Assembly (NCBI GenBank): GCA_945869955.1
Contig: CAMBQP010000022.1
Location: 1 to 41,689, forward strand
Origin: Schlesneria paludicola DSM 18645
Lineage (GTDB): Bacteria; Planctomycetota; Planctomycetia; Planctomycetales; Planctomycetaceae
Length of the DNA: 41,689 bases
Reading direction: 5' to 3'
Under the pieces are notes generated by a model. It did no database searches and was not told the DNA's origin. It saw only the letters and a list, made by a program, of their open reading frames with translations. Shown one piece after another: positions 31,260 to 40,500 of the stretch (the stretch's first letter is position 1; each line of letters opens with the position of its first letter). The translations under genes and the position numbers were made by a program.

Positions 31260-33983
31260 CTATTCACCGCGAATCTCGACTCCCTTGAAAATCTCGCATT
31301 TGACGCACGTACCGCCTGCTGCACCACGTTGGACGCGTAGTGTGCCGCCGATCATCCCCGCGCGGTACGCCATAATCTGCAAACCCATCCCCTTCTTTTC
31401 TCCTGGAAGACCATTCCGGGACAAATCTTCCGGATCGAAGCCCACACCGTTATCGCGCACTTCTAAACTGAGCTGATGATCCTGCTGTTTCAGCGAAATT
31501 TCGATCTGATCGGCCTGGCTGTGCCGCAGCGCATTATTCACCGCCTCTTGGGCGATTCGATAAAGGTGCGTCGCCTTGGAGGAGTTCGTGACTTCGCCCG
31601 CGATCCGACAATCGAGGCAGCACGAGATTCCCTTCAGGTCATTCGTCGAGGCGGTGAGTTCCTGTAATGCCGCCCGCAAACCTTGGGGGTCGATCTGCAC
31701 GGGCATGATCCCGTGGGAGAGTTGATGCACATTTCGACTCGTTTCCGAAAGTCGCTGATTCAGCTTGATGGTCATATCGCAGATCCGGTAGAACGCTCCG
31801 TGATCGAGCATCCAGACGCTTTTGTCAGCGACGACTTCCTGTGATACCTTATTGAGGAGATCGAGTATTGTCCCAGCGATCATTGAAATCCCCGTCAATT
31901 CTTGCTGGGTGCCGTCGTGCAACTCTTGACCAATGCGGCGTTGTTCATCGGCGGCAACTTCCAGTACGTGCCTTTCCAGCCGCTTACGTTCTGTGATATC
32001 GCGGAGAATTCCTGTGAACAGCCCCAAATGATCCATCGCACTCACGGCCAGATCCATGGGAAACGTGGTACCGTCTTTACGGCGGCCAATCACTTCTCGA
32101 CCGATACCGATGATTTTCGCTCGGCCCGTTTCGAGATAACGGCGAAGATATTCGTCATGCTCACCCTCGAATGGCGGCGGCATGAGCATCTTGACGTTTT
32201 GTCCAAGCATCTCGGCAGCCGAATAACCAAAGATGTTCTCGGCGGCAGGATTCACCGAATCGATGAGACCTTTCCGGTTGATGACCACGATGGCATCTGC
32301 TGCCGTGTTCAAAATCGACCGCAGGCGTTCCTGTTTATTCTTTAAAGCTCGTTCGCTCAGTTTACGCGGGGTGATATTCGAGTGTGAAACCACCGCCCCA
32401 CCCTCGTCCGACATAATGGGTGTGGCACTCAGGAGAAACCAGCGCTGCTCCGTTTCCGAGTGACAAGGATACTCCATGGTGAACTCGGGGGTTTCTCTGT
32501 CTAAAACACCCTGAATCCCCTGCAGTGCCGATGCGGAATCGCGATTTCCGTTGTTGGCAGCGTTGCGAATCACTTCGAGATAATTCGTGCCGATGACCGT
32601 ACCGCGCATTTCCTGGACACCGTTCTCACTCGCAAATTGAATCCAAGCGAGATTCACGCGAACGATATCACCTTGTTGATTGAGCAGGGCGACATGCGAT
32701 GATAAAGAATCAATAATTGAGCGTTCGATCGCTTCCTGTTCACGCAAGGCAATCTCGGCATACTTCCGGGTACTGACGTTCTCTGTCGAGATGATGATGC
32801 CACCGATATTTCCGTCAGCATCCACCCAGGGTTGCGTCACCCAGCTCACCCACATTCTGGTTCCATCCTCTTGTATCCAGAGTTCTTCGTCACCGGACGC
32901 CGCTTCACCCGCCAGACCCCGGCGATGGATCTCTTGCCACCGTTCAGGCAAATCAGGATGAACCTCGTAATGATTGCGTCCCACAACATCACCGTGGCCA
33001 CGGCCAAAATCACGTGTCCAATACTGGCTGGCGGCGAGACAATTCATGTTCCGGTCGAACATGGCAATCGCTGCCGGAGCCTGCTGCACGAAGGAATGTA
33101 ATTGTGCTTCGCGAGCTTTTATCGCCTTTTCTGCCTGTTTGCGTTCCGTGATATCCATCAGGACATTCACGGCCCCCCGCAGCTGCCCCTTTTCATCCCG
33201 TAAGGGTCCTCCATAGCTCAACACGTCGCGGGCCGTGCCGTCATCGAAGACAAGCGTGAACTCGAAGTTCTCGACACGAGTACCCCGTGCCGCGATTTGT
33301 GCAGGAAGCTCTTCTAAGCTCAAATCCCGGCCGTCCTTGACCGCCCTGAAATGGTGGGGTTTCACATCCGCGAATGCGGTCAGCGAGGCTTCGGCGTTGC
33401 GTGGTTGCTTCAACAAATTGGCGGCGGCCCGGTTTCCCGTGATATCCAGAGAGTCTAAGTCATGGGTGATCAAGATTGGCATCGGCACGGCATCAAGGAT
33501 GATCGCCAGTTCTGCGAGCCGCGCACGCTCGCGGCGTTCGCTCTCGACCAGCGCGTCTTCGGCCTGCTTTTGCGCCGTGATGTCACGGATAAATTTCGAG
33601 AATCCCCTCAGATTCCCTTCCTCGTTACGCAAGGCCGTAATGATGACGTTCGCCCAGAAACCGGAACCATCCTTCCTAAAACGCCAGCCTTCGCCCTTGA
33701 TGCGGCCGATGCGGATTGCCGTTGTTAGTTGTTTTCGGGGCGTTTCCAGATCACAATCCTCTGCGGAAAAGAAGATCGAAAAGTTTCGACCAATGACCTC
33801 TTCGGCCTGATAGCCCTTGATCTTTTCAGCACCGGAGTTCCAACTGATCACATTTCCGTCGAGATCCAGCATGAAGATGGCAAAGTCATCGACTTCCTCG
33901 ATCATCAGCTGGAATAGTTCCTTGATATCGGCCTGAGCAAAATGGGTGGCATCGACAGATCTGGAGTTCACCAAATCCGGCAT
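31260..33983 (-). CDS. Five-PAS-domain sensor histidine kinase (HisKA_3, NarL/DesK type)
   Basis: A 907-aa soluble kinase without membrane helices. Five PAS/PAC units follow one another, each ending in a recognisable PAC tail: FIRDITAQKQAEDAL, LMDITERKQAEKAI, STENVSTRKYAEIAL, HSNITPRKLSERAL and LRDITERKRLERHV. A HisKA_3 dimerisation domain contains the phospho-acceptor His689 in RRIGQELHDGTQQ, and the ATPase domain has DNGVGFDPEDL and GMGLQIMAYRAGMIGG. This kinase type normally phosphorylates a LuxR/NarL-type response regulator; none is in the window, so it is an orphan. The multiple PAS domains suggest cytoplasmic sensing of redox state, ligands or light. The signals are unknown. Confidence 0.95.
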   Translation of the reverse strand: MPDLVNSRSVDATHFAQADIKELFQLMIEEVDDFAIFMLDLDGNVISWNSGAEKIKGYQAEEVIGRNFSIFFSAEDCDLETPRKQLTTAIRIGRIKGEGWRFRKDGSGFWANVIITALRNEEGNLRGFSKFIRDITAQKQAEDALVESERRERARLAELAIILDAVPMPILITHDLDSLDITGNRAAANLLKQPRNAEASLTAFADVKPHHFRAVKDGRDLSLEELPAQIAARGTRVENFEFTLVFDDGTARDVLSYGGPLRDEKGQLRGAVNVLMDITERKQAEKAIKAREAQLHSFVQQAPAAIAMFDRNMNCLAASQYWTRDFGRGHGDVVGRNHYEVHPDLPERWQEIHRRGLAGEAASGDEELWIQEDGTRMWVSWVTQPWVDADGNIGGIIISTENVSTRKYAEIALREQEAIERSIIDSLSSHVALLNQQGDIVRVNLAWIQFASENGVQEMRGTVIGTNYLEVIRNAANNGNRDSASALQGIQGVLDRETPEFTMEYPCHSETEQRWFLLSATPIMSDEGGAVVSHSNITPRKLSERALKNKQERLRSILNTAADAIVVINRKGLIDSVNPAAENIFGYSAAEMLGQNVKMLMPPPFEGEHDEYLRRYLETGRAKIIGIGREVIGRRKDGTTFPMDLAVSAMDHLGLFTGILRDITERKRLERHVLEVAADEQRRIGQELHDGTQQELTGISMIAGTILDLLNKVSQEVVADKSVWMLDHGAFYRICDMTIKLNQRLSETSRNVHQLSHGIMPVQIDPQGLRAALQELTASTNDLKGISCCLDCRIAGEVTNSSKATHLYRIAQEAVNNALRHSQADQIEISLKQQDHQLSLEVRDNGVGFDPEDLSRNGLPGEKKGMGLQIMAYRAGMIGGTLRVQRGAAGGTCVKCEIFKGVEIRGE

Positions 33984-34626
33984 GGGTGCTTTCGAGTCGC
34001 AACGAGTAGCAGAAATCTCGATTTGGCCAACGCCATCGAGCGAGCCACTTTTGATCGGAGCTTCGCTCCGAAGGTTGCGAGAGGACTCAAGCTTGGTGTC
34101 GATGATAAATTCTCTTCAATATCGAGTGGATCGCATTACGGATCGGTGTGAGGGGACTGGCAAAATGAATTCAAAAAGTGTTGAACACAATGGGTGAAAT
34201 AGAAAAAACAAAATTTTTTTCCGCGAAAAAATATTTTTGAATTTAAAAAATTAAAAAATTTGATCGATTGTATCGTAAAAACCTTCATCAAGCAACATGG
34301 AAATTGTCCCATGGATTGCAGAGCCCTTGATAACGTTGGCGCATCGGGCGGCATTGGTCAGAACCCGGATTCACGATTTTGAACGAAGTTTTTGTGACGA
34401 TCTGCGGGCCGTTGGAAGGAAGTTGATGGATCCCTTTTTGAACGGGAAATCCGGGAGGCTAAGGGAGCAAATTCCGCGAGACCACTGTTTTACAGTTGAA
34501 AAAAGCGGTAACGCTGCTTTGTTCTGCCGAATATGCGGTTTTGTCCTCCTTGAATTTGGACAGGAAATGATGGCCGCATTGATGCTGTTCCCGTTTGCCC
34601 CAGAACTGCGCGGCGCAAAGAAAACC
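33984..34626. other. 643-bp gap with an A/T-rich island
   Basis: Region between the kinase start and the stop of the second DUF1501 gene, both on the minus strand. The stretch 34150-34300 is strikingly A/T-rich against its surroundings and includes the hairpin at 34215-34231. It may hold the kinase promoter. Open frames (34297-34755 plus, 34371-34661 minus) have no supporting signals. Confidence 0.5.
34215..34231. promoter_or_regulatory. A/T-rich inverted repeat with CGC loop
   Basis: TTTTTTC (34215-34221) pairs with GAAAAAA (34225-34231) across CGC, inside the A/T island about 230 bp upstream of the kinase start. Either a terminator-like element for transcripts from DUF1501 or a DNA-bending/binding site. 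Confidence 0.35.
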
Positions 34627-36066
34627 TTAACCCAGAATGGGCTGAATCGGGGTCCCTTCACAGATCGTCAGTGGCCGACCCAGATTATCGCGCAACTGCA
34701 AATGGGGATCGACCCCCAGACAATGATAAATCGTTGCCGCCAGATCTTGAGGTGATGTTGGCGACGATGCGGGGTAGGCCGCGAAACGATCGCTGGAACC
34801 ATGAACCACTCCCCCTTGAATTCCTCCCCCCGCCAGCACGCTCGTAAAGCAACTCGGCCAATGATCGCGACCATCGGCTCCGGCTCCGGCTCCACCCACC
34901 ACCCCTTGGCCGACCCGTGGAGTTCGCCCCATCTCACCCGTCCAGACAATCAACGTTTCTTCCAACATCCCTCGATCCTGCAAATCATCCAGCAGCGCAC
35001 TGAAGGCCTGATCCGTTACCGGGCAGAGCCGTGTTTTCAGATCGATGAAGTTGCGGTTATGAGTGTCCCAATAGACACTCACGTTCGTTAACCCGTCATT
35101 GGGCCAGAAGACCGTGACAAACGGAACCCCCGCCTCGACCAGTCGCCGCGCCTGCAAAACCGATTGACCATGCGGATTCAAGCCATACCGTTCTCGCAAT
35201 GCCACCGGTTCACGCGACAAATCAAACGCATCGACGGCCCCCCGCGACGACAACAGCGAAAAGGCTCGTTCATAATGGCTACGAGTCGCCTGGACGTGCA
35301 GGTCCTGCTGCAATCGCTGCCGCCGCTGGTCCATGGACTCGAGCAATTCACGACGTCGGTGCGAACGACTTTGAGGAACTTCCGCCAGCAAATCAAAATC
35401 ACCCACCTTGTAGTCGGGCTTGCTTCCATCCCCATCAATCCGCATCGGATCCAGTGTCGGTCCGAGCCATCCTGCACCCTGTCCATGTGACGATTCGACG
35501 AAGCGCGGTGCCCCATTCGGGACCACAGGCATCATCGAAACGAACGGAGGTAACGGCCCTGTGCCACGCCCCAGCCGGGAAATGACCGATCCAATACTCG
35601 GCCAGTCTTCCGCCAGGGCCCCACCGCGACGAGGGGTCGCTCGACCCGTCAGTGGGTAGTGAGTGGCCGAAGTATGGTCGACATCATCATGGGTCATCGA
35701 GCGAATGATCGCCAGTTTGTCTGCCCGTGCGGCGAGCTTCGGCAGGTGCTCGCAAATCTGCAGGCCCGGCACGCGCGTCTGAATTGGCTGAAATTCACCC
35801 CGATATTCTGACGGGGCGAGGGGCTTCATGTCCCAGGTGTCCTGATGAGCCGGTCCACCCCACATGAATAAAAAAATGCACGCCTTAGCGCGAGGACGAT
35901 CCGTTCCTTCGGTTAATGCCTCGGCCGCCATCGCCTGCCTCAGCCGCAACCAGTCGGGGAGATTGAGCCCCAGCAGACTGAGGGCTCCCGCCCGCAACGA
36001 GTCACGTCGTGGAATTCGCTTGGATTGTGACAATTGAAAAGTGCCTCCCCCTGGAACCCGTTTCAC
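34627..36066 (-). CDS. DUF1501 domain protein (sulfatase-like, Tat-exported), second copy
   Basis: A 479-aa DUF1501 protein with the twin-Arg signal SKRIPRRDSLRAGA (Arg20-Arg21) and a following hydrophobic stretch. Core family segments are present: FLFMWGGPAHQDTWDMKPLAP, EYRGEFQPIQTRVPG, HLPKLAARADKLAIIRSMTHDD, VWTGEMGRTPRVGQG and GRDHWPSCFTSVLAGGGIQGG. It is clearly related to the 20268-21656 protein but far from identical, so the two are old paralogues. A Gly/Ala-rich insertion (GQGVVGGAGAGADG) sits next to the conserved GRDHW. In planctomycetes such genes often follow a DUF1549/DUF1553 cytochrome-type gene; none is seen here. Exported enzyme of unknown substrate. Confidence 0.93.
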   Translation of the reverse strand: MKRVPGGGTFQLSQSKRIPRRDSLRAGALSLLGLNLPDWLRLRQAMAAEALTEGTDRPRAKACIFLFMWGGPAHQDTWDMKPLAPSEYRGEFQPIQTRVPGLQICEHLPKLAARADKLAIIRSMTHDDVDHTSATHYPLTGRATPRRGGALAEDWPSIGSVISRLGRGTGPLPPFVSMMPVVPNGAPRFVESSHGQGAGWLGPTLDPMRIDGDGSKPDYKVGDFDLLAEVPQSRSHRRRELLESMDQRRQRLQQDLHVQATRSHYERAFSLLSSRGAVDAFDLSREPVALRERYGLNPHGQSVLQARRLVEAGVPFVTVFWPNDGLTNVSVYWDTHNRNFIDLKTRLCPVTDQAFSALLDDLQDRGMLEETLIVWTGEMGRTPRVGQGVVGGAGAGADGRDHWPSCFTSVLAGGGIQGGVVHGSSDRFAAYPASSPTSPQDLAATIYHCLGVDPHLQLRDNLGRPLTICEGTPIQPILG

Positions 36067-36254
36067 TCCCCATTCGTGACGCCCATCGGCGAGGACCTCG
36101 CCCCCGGGGCGTCAACAAAGAGGGCGATGATCGACTCGACCTGCGCACTTCCATTGTCACCTCAGTTCGCACAGAAAACAATCCGTTGTTCGGATTGGCC
36201 GCGGCAGATTGCCAACAGCCCGCCAAAAGATCGCCAATTGTCCGCTGCGGCACG

Positions 36255-37598
36255 TCATTTTGACCCGTTCTGAGCAATTTCCGGCAACGGCGTCGGCCCC
36301 CGACAGATCAAACGAACCCGTTGGATCCCCTGGTCGCGGGCGGTGATCGTCGACGCCCGACGAATCTCGTTCAGCATTTCCACCTGAGGTTGCGTCAGCG
36401 GAATCGGGGTCTGTTTCGGCGGGATCCTCGGAACCAGTCGACTGACCAGTTGCTGCTGCAATGCGGCCATCCCCTCACCCGTGACCGAAGAGACACGAAA
36501 TACCCCGTGCGGCAATTGGTCCCCCCAACGATCGGCCAAATCACATTTATGCGCCACCACAAGCCCCTCGGGGTATTCACTCAGCAACTCAAAGTCTTCC
36601 GCCGTTGGTGACTGACTGAGATCGAGCAGCACGAGTTTTAAATCCGCCACGCGCAGTCGTTCCCGAGCCAACGCGATCCCGGCCGCTTCGAGGTCAGGCG
36701 CATGCGATCTCAATCCCGCCGTATCCGCCAGCATCACAGGCCAGCCTTCAAACGCCGTTTCCCCGGTGACAATATCCCGAGTTGTTCCCGGTTGATCGAA
36801 AACAATGGCACGCTGATACCCCAGCAATCCGTTGATCAGGCTCGATTTCCCAACATTGGGGCGTCCGGTCAGTACGATACTCCACGGTTTGGACAAGTGC
36901 AGCCCAAAGTCGCTCCAGTGTAGCAAGCGATCCAGCTCGCGGATCAACCCGGTTTCGTCCCCCGCCTGATGTAACTCGATCAAACGGAGGAATGCCGTCC
37001 GCAATAGACCACGCGATTGTTCGAGCACCATCCGAGTGGTTCGCCAAGTGGTGGCCTGGCTCAGCACCTCCAAAATTTCCGCATCGAGCAAAGATTCGCT
37101 GGCAGCAACCTGTTCCTGCCAGTTGAGGATCTGGCAGTCGGCCCCTGCCAGATCCTTTAAAACTCGCTGCACCGCCGCCTCACCCCCATGGCAGTAGATT
37201 TCCCAGGTGCCGAGGGCGGTCCGGCAAACAACCAGTTCCTCGATATCCGTTGTTCCCCACCGACCGAATACAATTTGTCCTACTGGCTGTTGGCAGAAAG
37301 GAGCTCCATTCACCGCCTCGAATAACGCATTCCATCGCGGAAAATTCGTATCCGGATTGGGTGTCCCCCCGGATATTGTCGACTCGGACATCGCCCCGGA
37401 TACCGCATCGGGCATCGTAACCGGGACTCCACCCGTCAATCCGGGATCGGCCATCAGGCGAATGGTCGCGACCGCTCCCCGTCCAACCGGGGTTAACCGT
37501 GCTGCCGAATAGCGAGGGGACGGTGCGTGTTCACCAAATGACTGTTCACCAAATGACTGTCCACCAAATGACTGTTCACTGAAAGAGAATGACGACAT
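36255..37598 (-). CDS. MnmE-like tRNA modification GTPase, divergent
   Basis: A 447-aa protein with the MnmE layout: N-terminal TrmE domain (ARLTPVGRGAVATIRL, WEIYCHGGEAAVQRVL), helical domain and inserted Ras-like G domain with G1 GRPNVGKS (245-252), GTTRD (271-275) and DTAG (292-295). MnmE with MnmG adds (carboxymethyl)aminomethyl groups to U34. Two key sites deviate: the G4 NKxD is HKCD (350-353), and the protein ends ICRGPTPLPEIAQNGSK with no C-terminal Cys-x-Gly-Lys. The N-terminus holds a repeated SFGEQ stretch from a 15-bp DNA repeat. Its ATG directly abuts the coaX stop (TAAATG), so translation is coupled. Confidence 0.85.
   Translation of the reverse strand: MSSFSFSEQSFGGQSFGEQSFGEHAPSPRYSAARLTPVGRGAVATIRLMADPGLTGGVPVTMPDAVSGAMSESTISGGTPNPDTNFPRWNALFEAVNGAPFCQQPVGQIVFGRWGTTDIEELVVCRTALGTWEIYCHGGEAAVQRVLKDLAGADCQILNWQEQVAASESLLDAEILEVLSQATTWRTTRMVLEQSRGLLRTAFLRLIELHQAGDETGLIRELDRLLHWSDFGLHLSKPWSIVLTGRPNVGKSSLINGLLGYQRAIVFDQPGTTRDIVTGETAFEGWPVMLADTAGLRSHAPDLEAAGIALARERLRVADLKLVLLDLSQSPTAEDFELLSEYPEGLVVAHKCDLADRWGDQLPHGVFRVSSVTGEGMAALQQQLVSRLVPRIPPKQTPIPLTQPQVEMLNEIRRASTITARDQGIQRVRLICRGPTPLPEIAQNGSK
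37528..37587 (-). repeat. In-frame 15-bp repeat in the MnmE-like N-terminus
   Basis: tgttcaccaaatgac at 37528-37542 and 37543-37557, with one change at 37558-37572, then a degenerate fourth copy at 37573-37587. On the minus strand it encodes successive SFSEQ/SFGGQ/SFGEQ/SFGEH units just after the start codon. Confidence 0.95.
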
Positions 37599-38495
37599 TT
37601 ACGAATCCTTCGCTGGCTCTAGCAGGCCAAATACCGCATGGGGTTGTCGCCAGGCGGTCAGGACCATCCCATGCATCCCCAGCGAGGGGACTGCCAGAAA
37701 CCCAGGAAACTGGGGACTCAACACCGGCCCTCCCCCACCGGTCAAGATCATCCAGGGGGAATCCGATCGGCTTTCGGCTCCACCGAAGTCCGGCAACCCC
37801 AACCCCTGATGATGGCAAATCTGCCGAACCAGTTCACGGATGGCTCCCACTTGACCCCAGAACAGACCATTCCGAATCGCTTCCCGCGTGTTCCTCCCCG
37901 GTGCAACCGGCGTCACGCCGGCCAGCTCCTGGACAGGGAGCAGCGGCAGCACAGCGGTATAGAAATGCAGCGCCTTGGCCGACATTTCCAGCCCTGGCAA
38001 AATGGCTCCGCCACAAAACACGCCCGCTTGCGAGATGAAATTCACGGTGGTTGCGGTCCCCGAATCCACCACAATGGCGGGACGCGCCGCGGGCCTCAAG
38101 AGATTCGCGGCGACCGCATTCAGCAATCGATCGAGACCCACGGTATCGGGTGAGTCGACATCGATCGCAACCGGGATCGCCGAACGATCACGAATCACTA
38201 AGGGAACATTCAGTCCGGTACGATGCCATTCCGCCAACACCCGCTCGACCGCTTTCGGATTCGATCCGGCGATGATGGTCCCCTCCGGCTTCCAGCCAGC
38301 CAGGATATCCCAAGGGATCTCGTCATTGACGGGAATCGCCACAAATCGATGGCAACTGGGCCATACCGCCTCAACATCCGCGACCTTCGTCACGCGGTCG
38401 TCAATGCGTTGATAGAACGAACTGATCGACGGAACGAACAGCCCGAACTTCAAACGGCTATTGCCCGCTTCAATGGCCAGCAGCGGAAACGACAT
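37599..38495 (-). CDS. coaX: Type III pantothenate kinase
   Basis: First step of coenzyme A synthesis, ATP-dependent phosphorylation of pantothenate, cytoplasmic. The 298-aa protein has the ASKHA-fold motifs of CoaX: phosphate-1 loop LAIEAGNSRLKFGLF near the N-terminus, the DRLLNAVAANLL segment, VVDSGTATTVNFI (phosphate 2), GGAILPGLEMSAKALHFYTAVLPLL and a late LTGGGGPVLS. The first acidic residue of the DxGN motif is Glu here rather than the usual Asp; Glu may still position the metal, but activity should not be taken for granted. The stop codon is immediately followed by the MnmE-like ATG. It diverges from the ABC importer genes. Confidence 0.9.
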   Translation of the reverse strand: MSFPLLAIEAGNSRLKFGLFVPSISSFYQRIDDRVTKVADVEAVWPSCHRFVAIPVNDEIPWDILAGWKPEGTIIAGSNPKAVERVLAEWHRTGLNVPLVIRDRSAIPVAIDVDSPDTVGLDRLLNAVAANLLRPAARPAIVVDSGTATTVNFISQAGVFCGGAILPGLEMSAKALHFYTAVLPLLPVQELAGVTPVAPGRNTREAIRNGLFWGQVGAIRELVRQICHHQGLGLPDFGGAESRSDSPWMILTGGGGPVLSPQFPGFLAVPSLGMHGMVLTAWRQPHAVFGLLEPAKDS

Positions 38496-38778
38496 AAAAC
38501 AAACTCCAGCATAATTGCAGGTGGGGCAGGATAATACCTTTCAGCGGGAATCAAACAACCTCGAGATCGCGAAAATTGATGGTCCTGGAACCAAGATTTT
38601 CGAGATACGACGAGATTTTCGCAAATTCCTGGTCGAAATTTTCCCGGAATTTGGTCAAAAACGTGGCCAAAATCGACTTGGGTTTCAACAATGTTAGCGG
38701 GATCTCTACGATCAGGGGTTACGCGACCTCCGTTCGGGACCCATCGTTCCGCCATAATCGGAACGAGTCCCCCCGACT

Positions 38779-39588
38779 GTGAAACACCTGCATAGAAAAT
38801 CAGACGACGTGACCGAGACTGTTACCAGACTGATCGAGGCCCGCGATGTGGCAGTATCGTTTGGACCATCACGCCCCGTTCTGAAAGAAATCACCTGTGA
38901 CATTCATGAGGGTGAGTTCGTGTCGTTACTGGGCCCGTCCGGGTGCGGTAAGTCGACCCTGCTGCGACTCGTCGCGGGTTTGATCTCCCCCACCTCGGGT
39001 CAGCTCACACTCGCAGGCCTCAGCCCCGTCGCGGCTCGACGTGGTGATCAGCGGGTCGCCTTTGTCTTTCAAGAACCCAATCTGCTTCCCTGGCGGTCCG
39101 TAGCGGACAATATCCGCCTGCCGCTCGAACTCCGGGGGTTGCCACGCCGGGAACATGCCGAGCGAATCGAAAGTTCGCTCAAACTGATCGGACTCACCGC
39201 CGATGACTCACAAAAACCACCCCGAAGTCTCTCGGGGGGAATGCGGATGCGCGTCTCGCTCGCCCGAGCCCTCGTCACGCAACCGGATCTGCTGCTACTG
39301 GATGAACCATTTGCCGCACTGGACGATGTCTTGCGTCAGCAACTAAACGAAGAACTGGCCCAGATCTGGATGCAGCACCACTGGACCGGCCTGTTTGTCA
39401 CCCACAACGTGGCCGAAGCGGTCTTTCTTTCGCAGCGAGTTCTCGTCATGAACAAACGGCCGGGAACGATCATCGCCGAGATCAAAATTCCGTTTTCCTA
39501 TCCTCGCAAACCCGAACTGCGAGCAGACCCCGATTTCGCCCGGCTCTGCGGAGAATTAAGCCAGCAACTGCGCGAGGCGGCACGATGA
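38779..39588 (+). CDS. ABC transporter ATP-binding protein (nitrate/sulfonate/thiamine-precursor type)
   Basis: A 269-aa ATPase of the SsuB/TauB/ThiZ group that energises import. Walker A LLGPSGCGKSTLL, Q-loop VFQEPNLLPW, signature LSGGMRMRVSLARAL, Walker B LLLLDEPFAALD and H-loop FVTHNVAEA are all intact. The start is a GTG at 38779; another in-frame GTG at 38809 would remove ten residues. Its last four bases overlap the start of the permease gene (ATGA), a sign of translational coupling. The cognate binding protein follows, so the three genes form a complete importer. Confidence 0.95.
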   Translation: MKHLHRKSDDVTETVTRLIEARDVAVSFGPSRPVLKEITCDIHEGEFVSLLGPSGCGKSTLLRLVAGLISPTSGQLTLAGLSPVAARRGDQRVAFVFQEPNLLPWRSVADNIRLPLELRGLPRREHAERIESSLKLIGLTADDSQKPPRSLSGGMRMRVSLARALVTQPDLLLLDEPFAALDDVLRQQLNEELAQIWMQHHWTGLFVTHNVAEAVFLSQRVLVMNKRPGTIIAEIKIPFSYPRKPELRADPDFARLCGELSQQLREAAR

Positions 39589-40388
39589 ACACCACAAATC
39601 CAGGTCGAAAATTTCTCGAATCCATCGTCCCACCGCTACTGCTGTTTGCCGTTGTGGTGGTTGTATGGCATGCCTGCGTCCTGGGATTTCACCTGAAACC
39701 TTATGTGCTTCCTGCGCCGCTCGCCGTCGCCAAGGCTCTTGTGAATGATCGTGCCATCCTGGTCCGAGCCGTCGGCTATACCGGATCGGCGGCCCTCTGC
39801 GGATTCAGCGCCAGCCTCTTGATCGGTACAGCCATCGCCTTTGTTTTTTCACAGTCGCGAATCATTCGCTCATGCGGATATCCTTATTTCATTTTTCTGC
39901 AGACGGTGCCGATCGTCGCCATCGCCCCACTGATTGTCCGCTGGTGCGGGAATGGTTTTCAGAGTGTCGCTTTCGTCTCGTTGATCCTCAGCCTGTTCCC
40001 CATTTTATCAAATGGAACCCAGGGACTGCTCGAGATTGACCCCGACCTGCTCGACCTGTTTCGCCTGAACAATGCCTCACGCTGGCAGATCCTGACCAAA
40101 CTGCGGTTTCCCAGCGCCGTGCCGGGAATTCTTGCCGGCGCACGAACTTCCAGCGGCTTGGCCGTTGTGGGTGCGATCGTTGGCGAATTTTTCGTGGGGT
40201 ATGGATCAAAACGATTTGGGCTCGGCTACTTGATCAATACCACCAACGATCAATTACAGATCGACCGACTCTTTGCGGCGGTCTTCACCTCGACGTTATT
40301 TGGGATTGCGATTTTTGGGTTGGTTAATCTGATTAGTGTGACAATTCTGCGGCGCTGGTACGATGGGCCGGTGGAACACCGTAATTAG
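39585..40388 (+). CDS. ABC transporter permease (SsuC/ThiX type)
   Basis: A 267-aa inner-membrane subunit with about six membrane helices. It has the cytoplasmic EAA-type coupling loop around DLFRLNNASRWQILTKLRFPSAVPGILAGARTSSG, which contacts the ATPase, and the typical N-terminal PPLLLFAVVVVVWHACV helix. The subfamily transports sulfonates, nitrate, taurine, riboflavin or thiamine precursors. It overlaps the ATPase gene by four bases and is followed, 112 bp on, by the binding protein. One pair of identical permeases would form the channel. Confidence 0.93.
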   Translation: MNTTNPGRKFLESIVPPLLLFAVVVVVWHACVLGFHLKPYVLPAPLAVAKALVNDRAILVRAVGYTGSAALCGFSASLLIGTAIAFVFSQSRIIRSCGYPYFIFLQTVPIVAIAPLIVRWCGNGFQSVAFVSLILSLFPILSNGTQGLLEIDPDLLDLFRLNNASRWQILTKLRFPSAVPGILAGARTSSGLAVVGAIVGEFFVGYGSKRFGLGYLINTTNDQLQIDRLFAAVFTSTLFGIAIFGLVNLISVTILRRWYDGPVEHRN

Positions 40389-40500
40389 AGGGGATCAACC
40401 GGGACACATCCTTGTCGTTTTGGCTTAACCCCAACGCGATCGGTTGGGATCTCGTGCCAATCCAGAACCAGAACCCTTCAACACGAAAGACGTAAAAACG

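Noticed and set aside
34297-34755. 152-codon plus-strand frame before the second DUF1501 gene
   Set aside because: Its end runs antisense into the DUF1501 gene; no motif or supporting translation signal.
38496-38778. Possible TPP or FMN riboswitch upstream of the ABC importer
   Set aside because: I looked for the conserved TPP and FMN core sequences and found none; a covariance search would be decisive.
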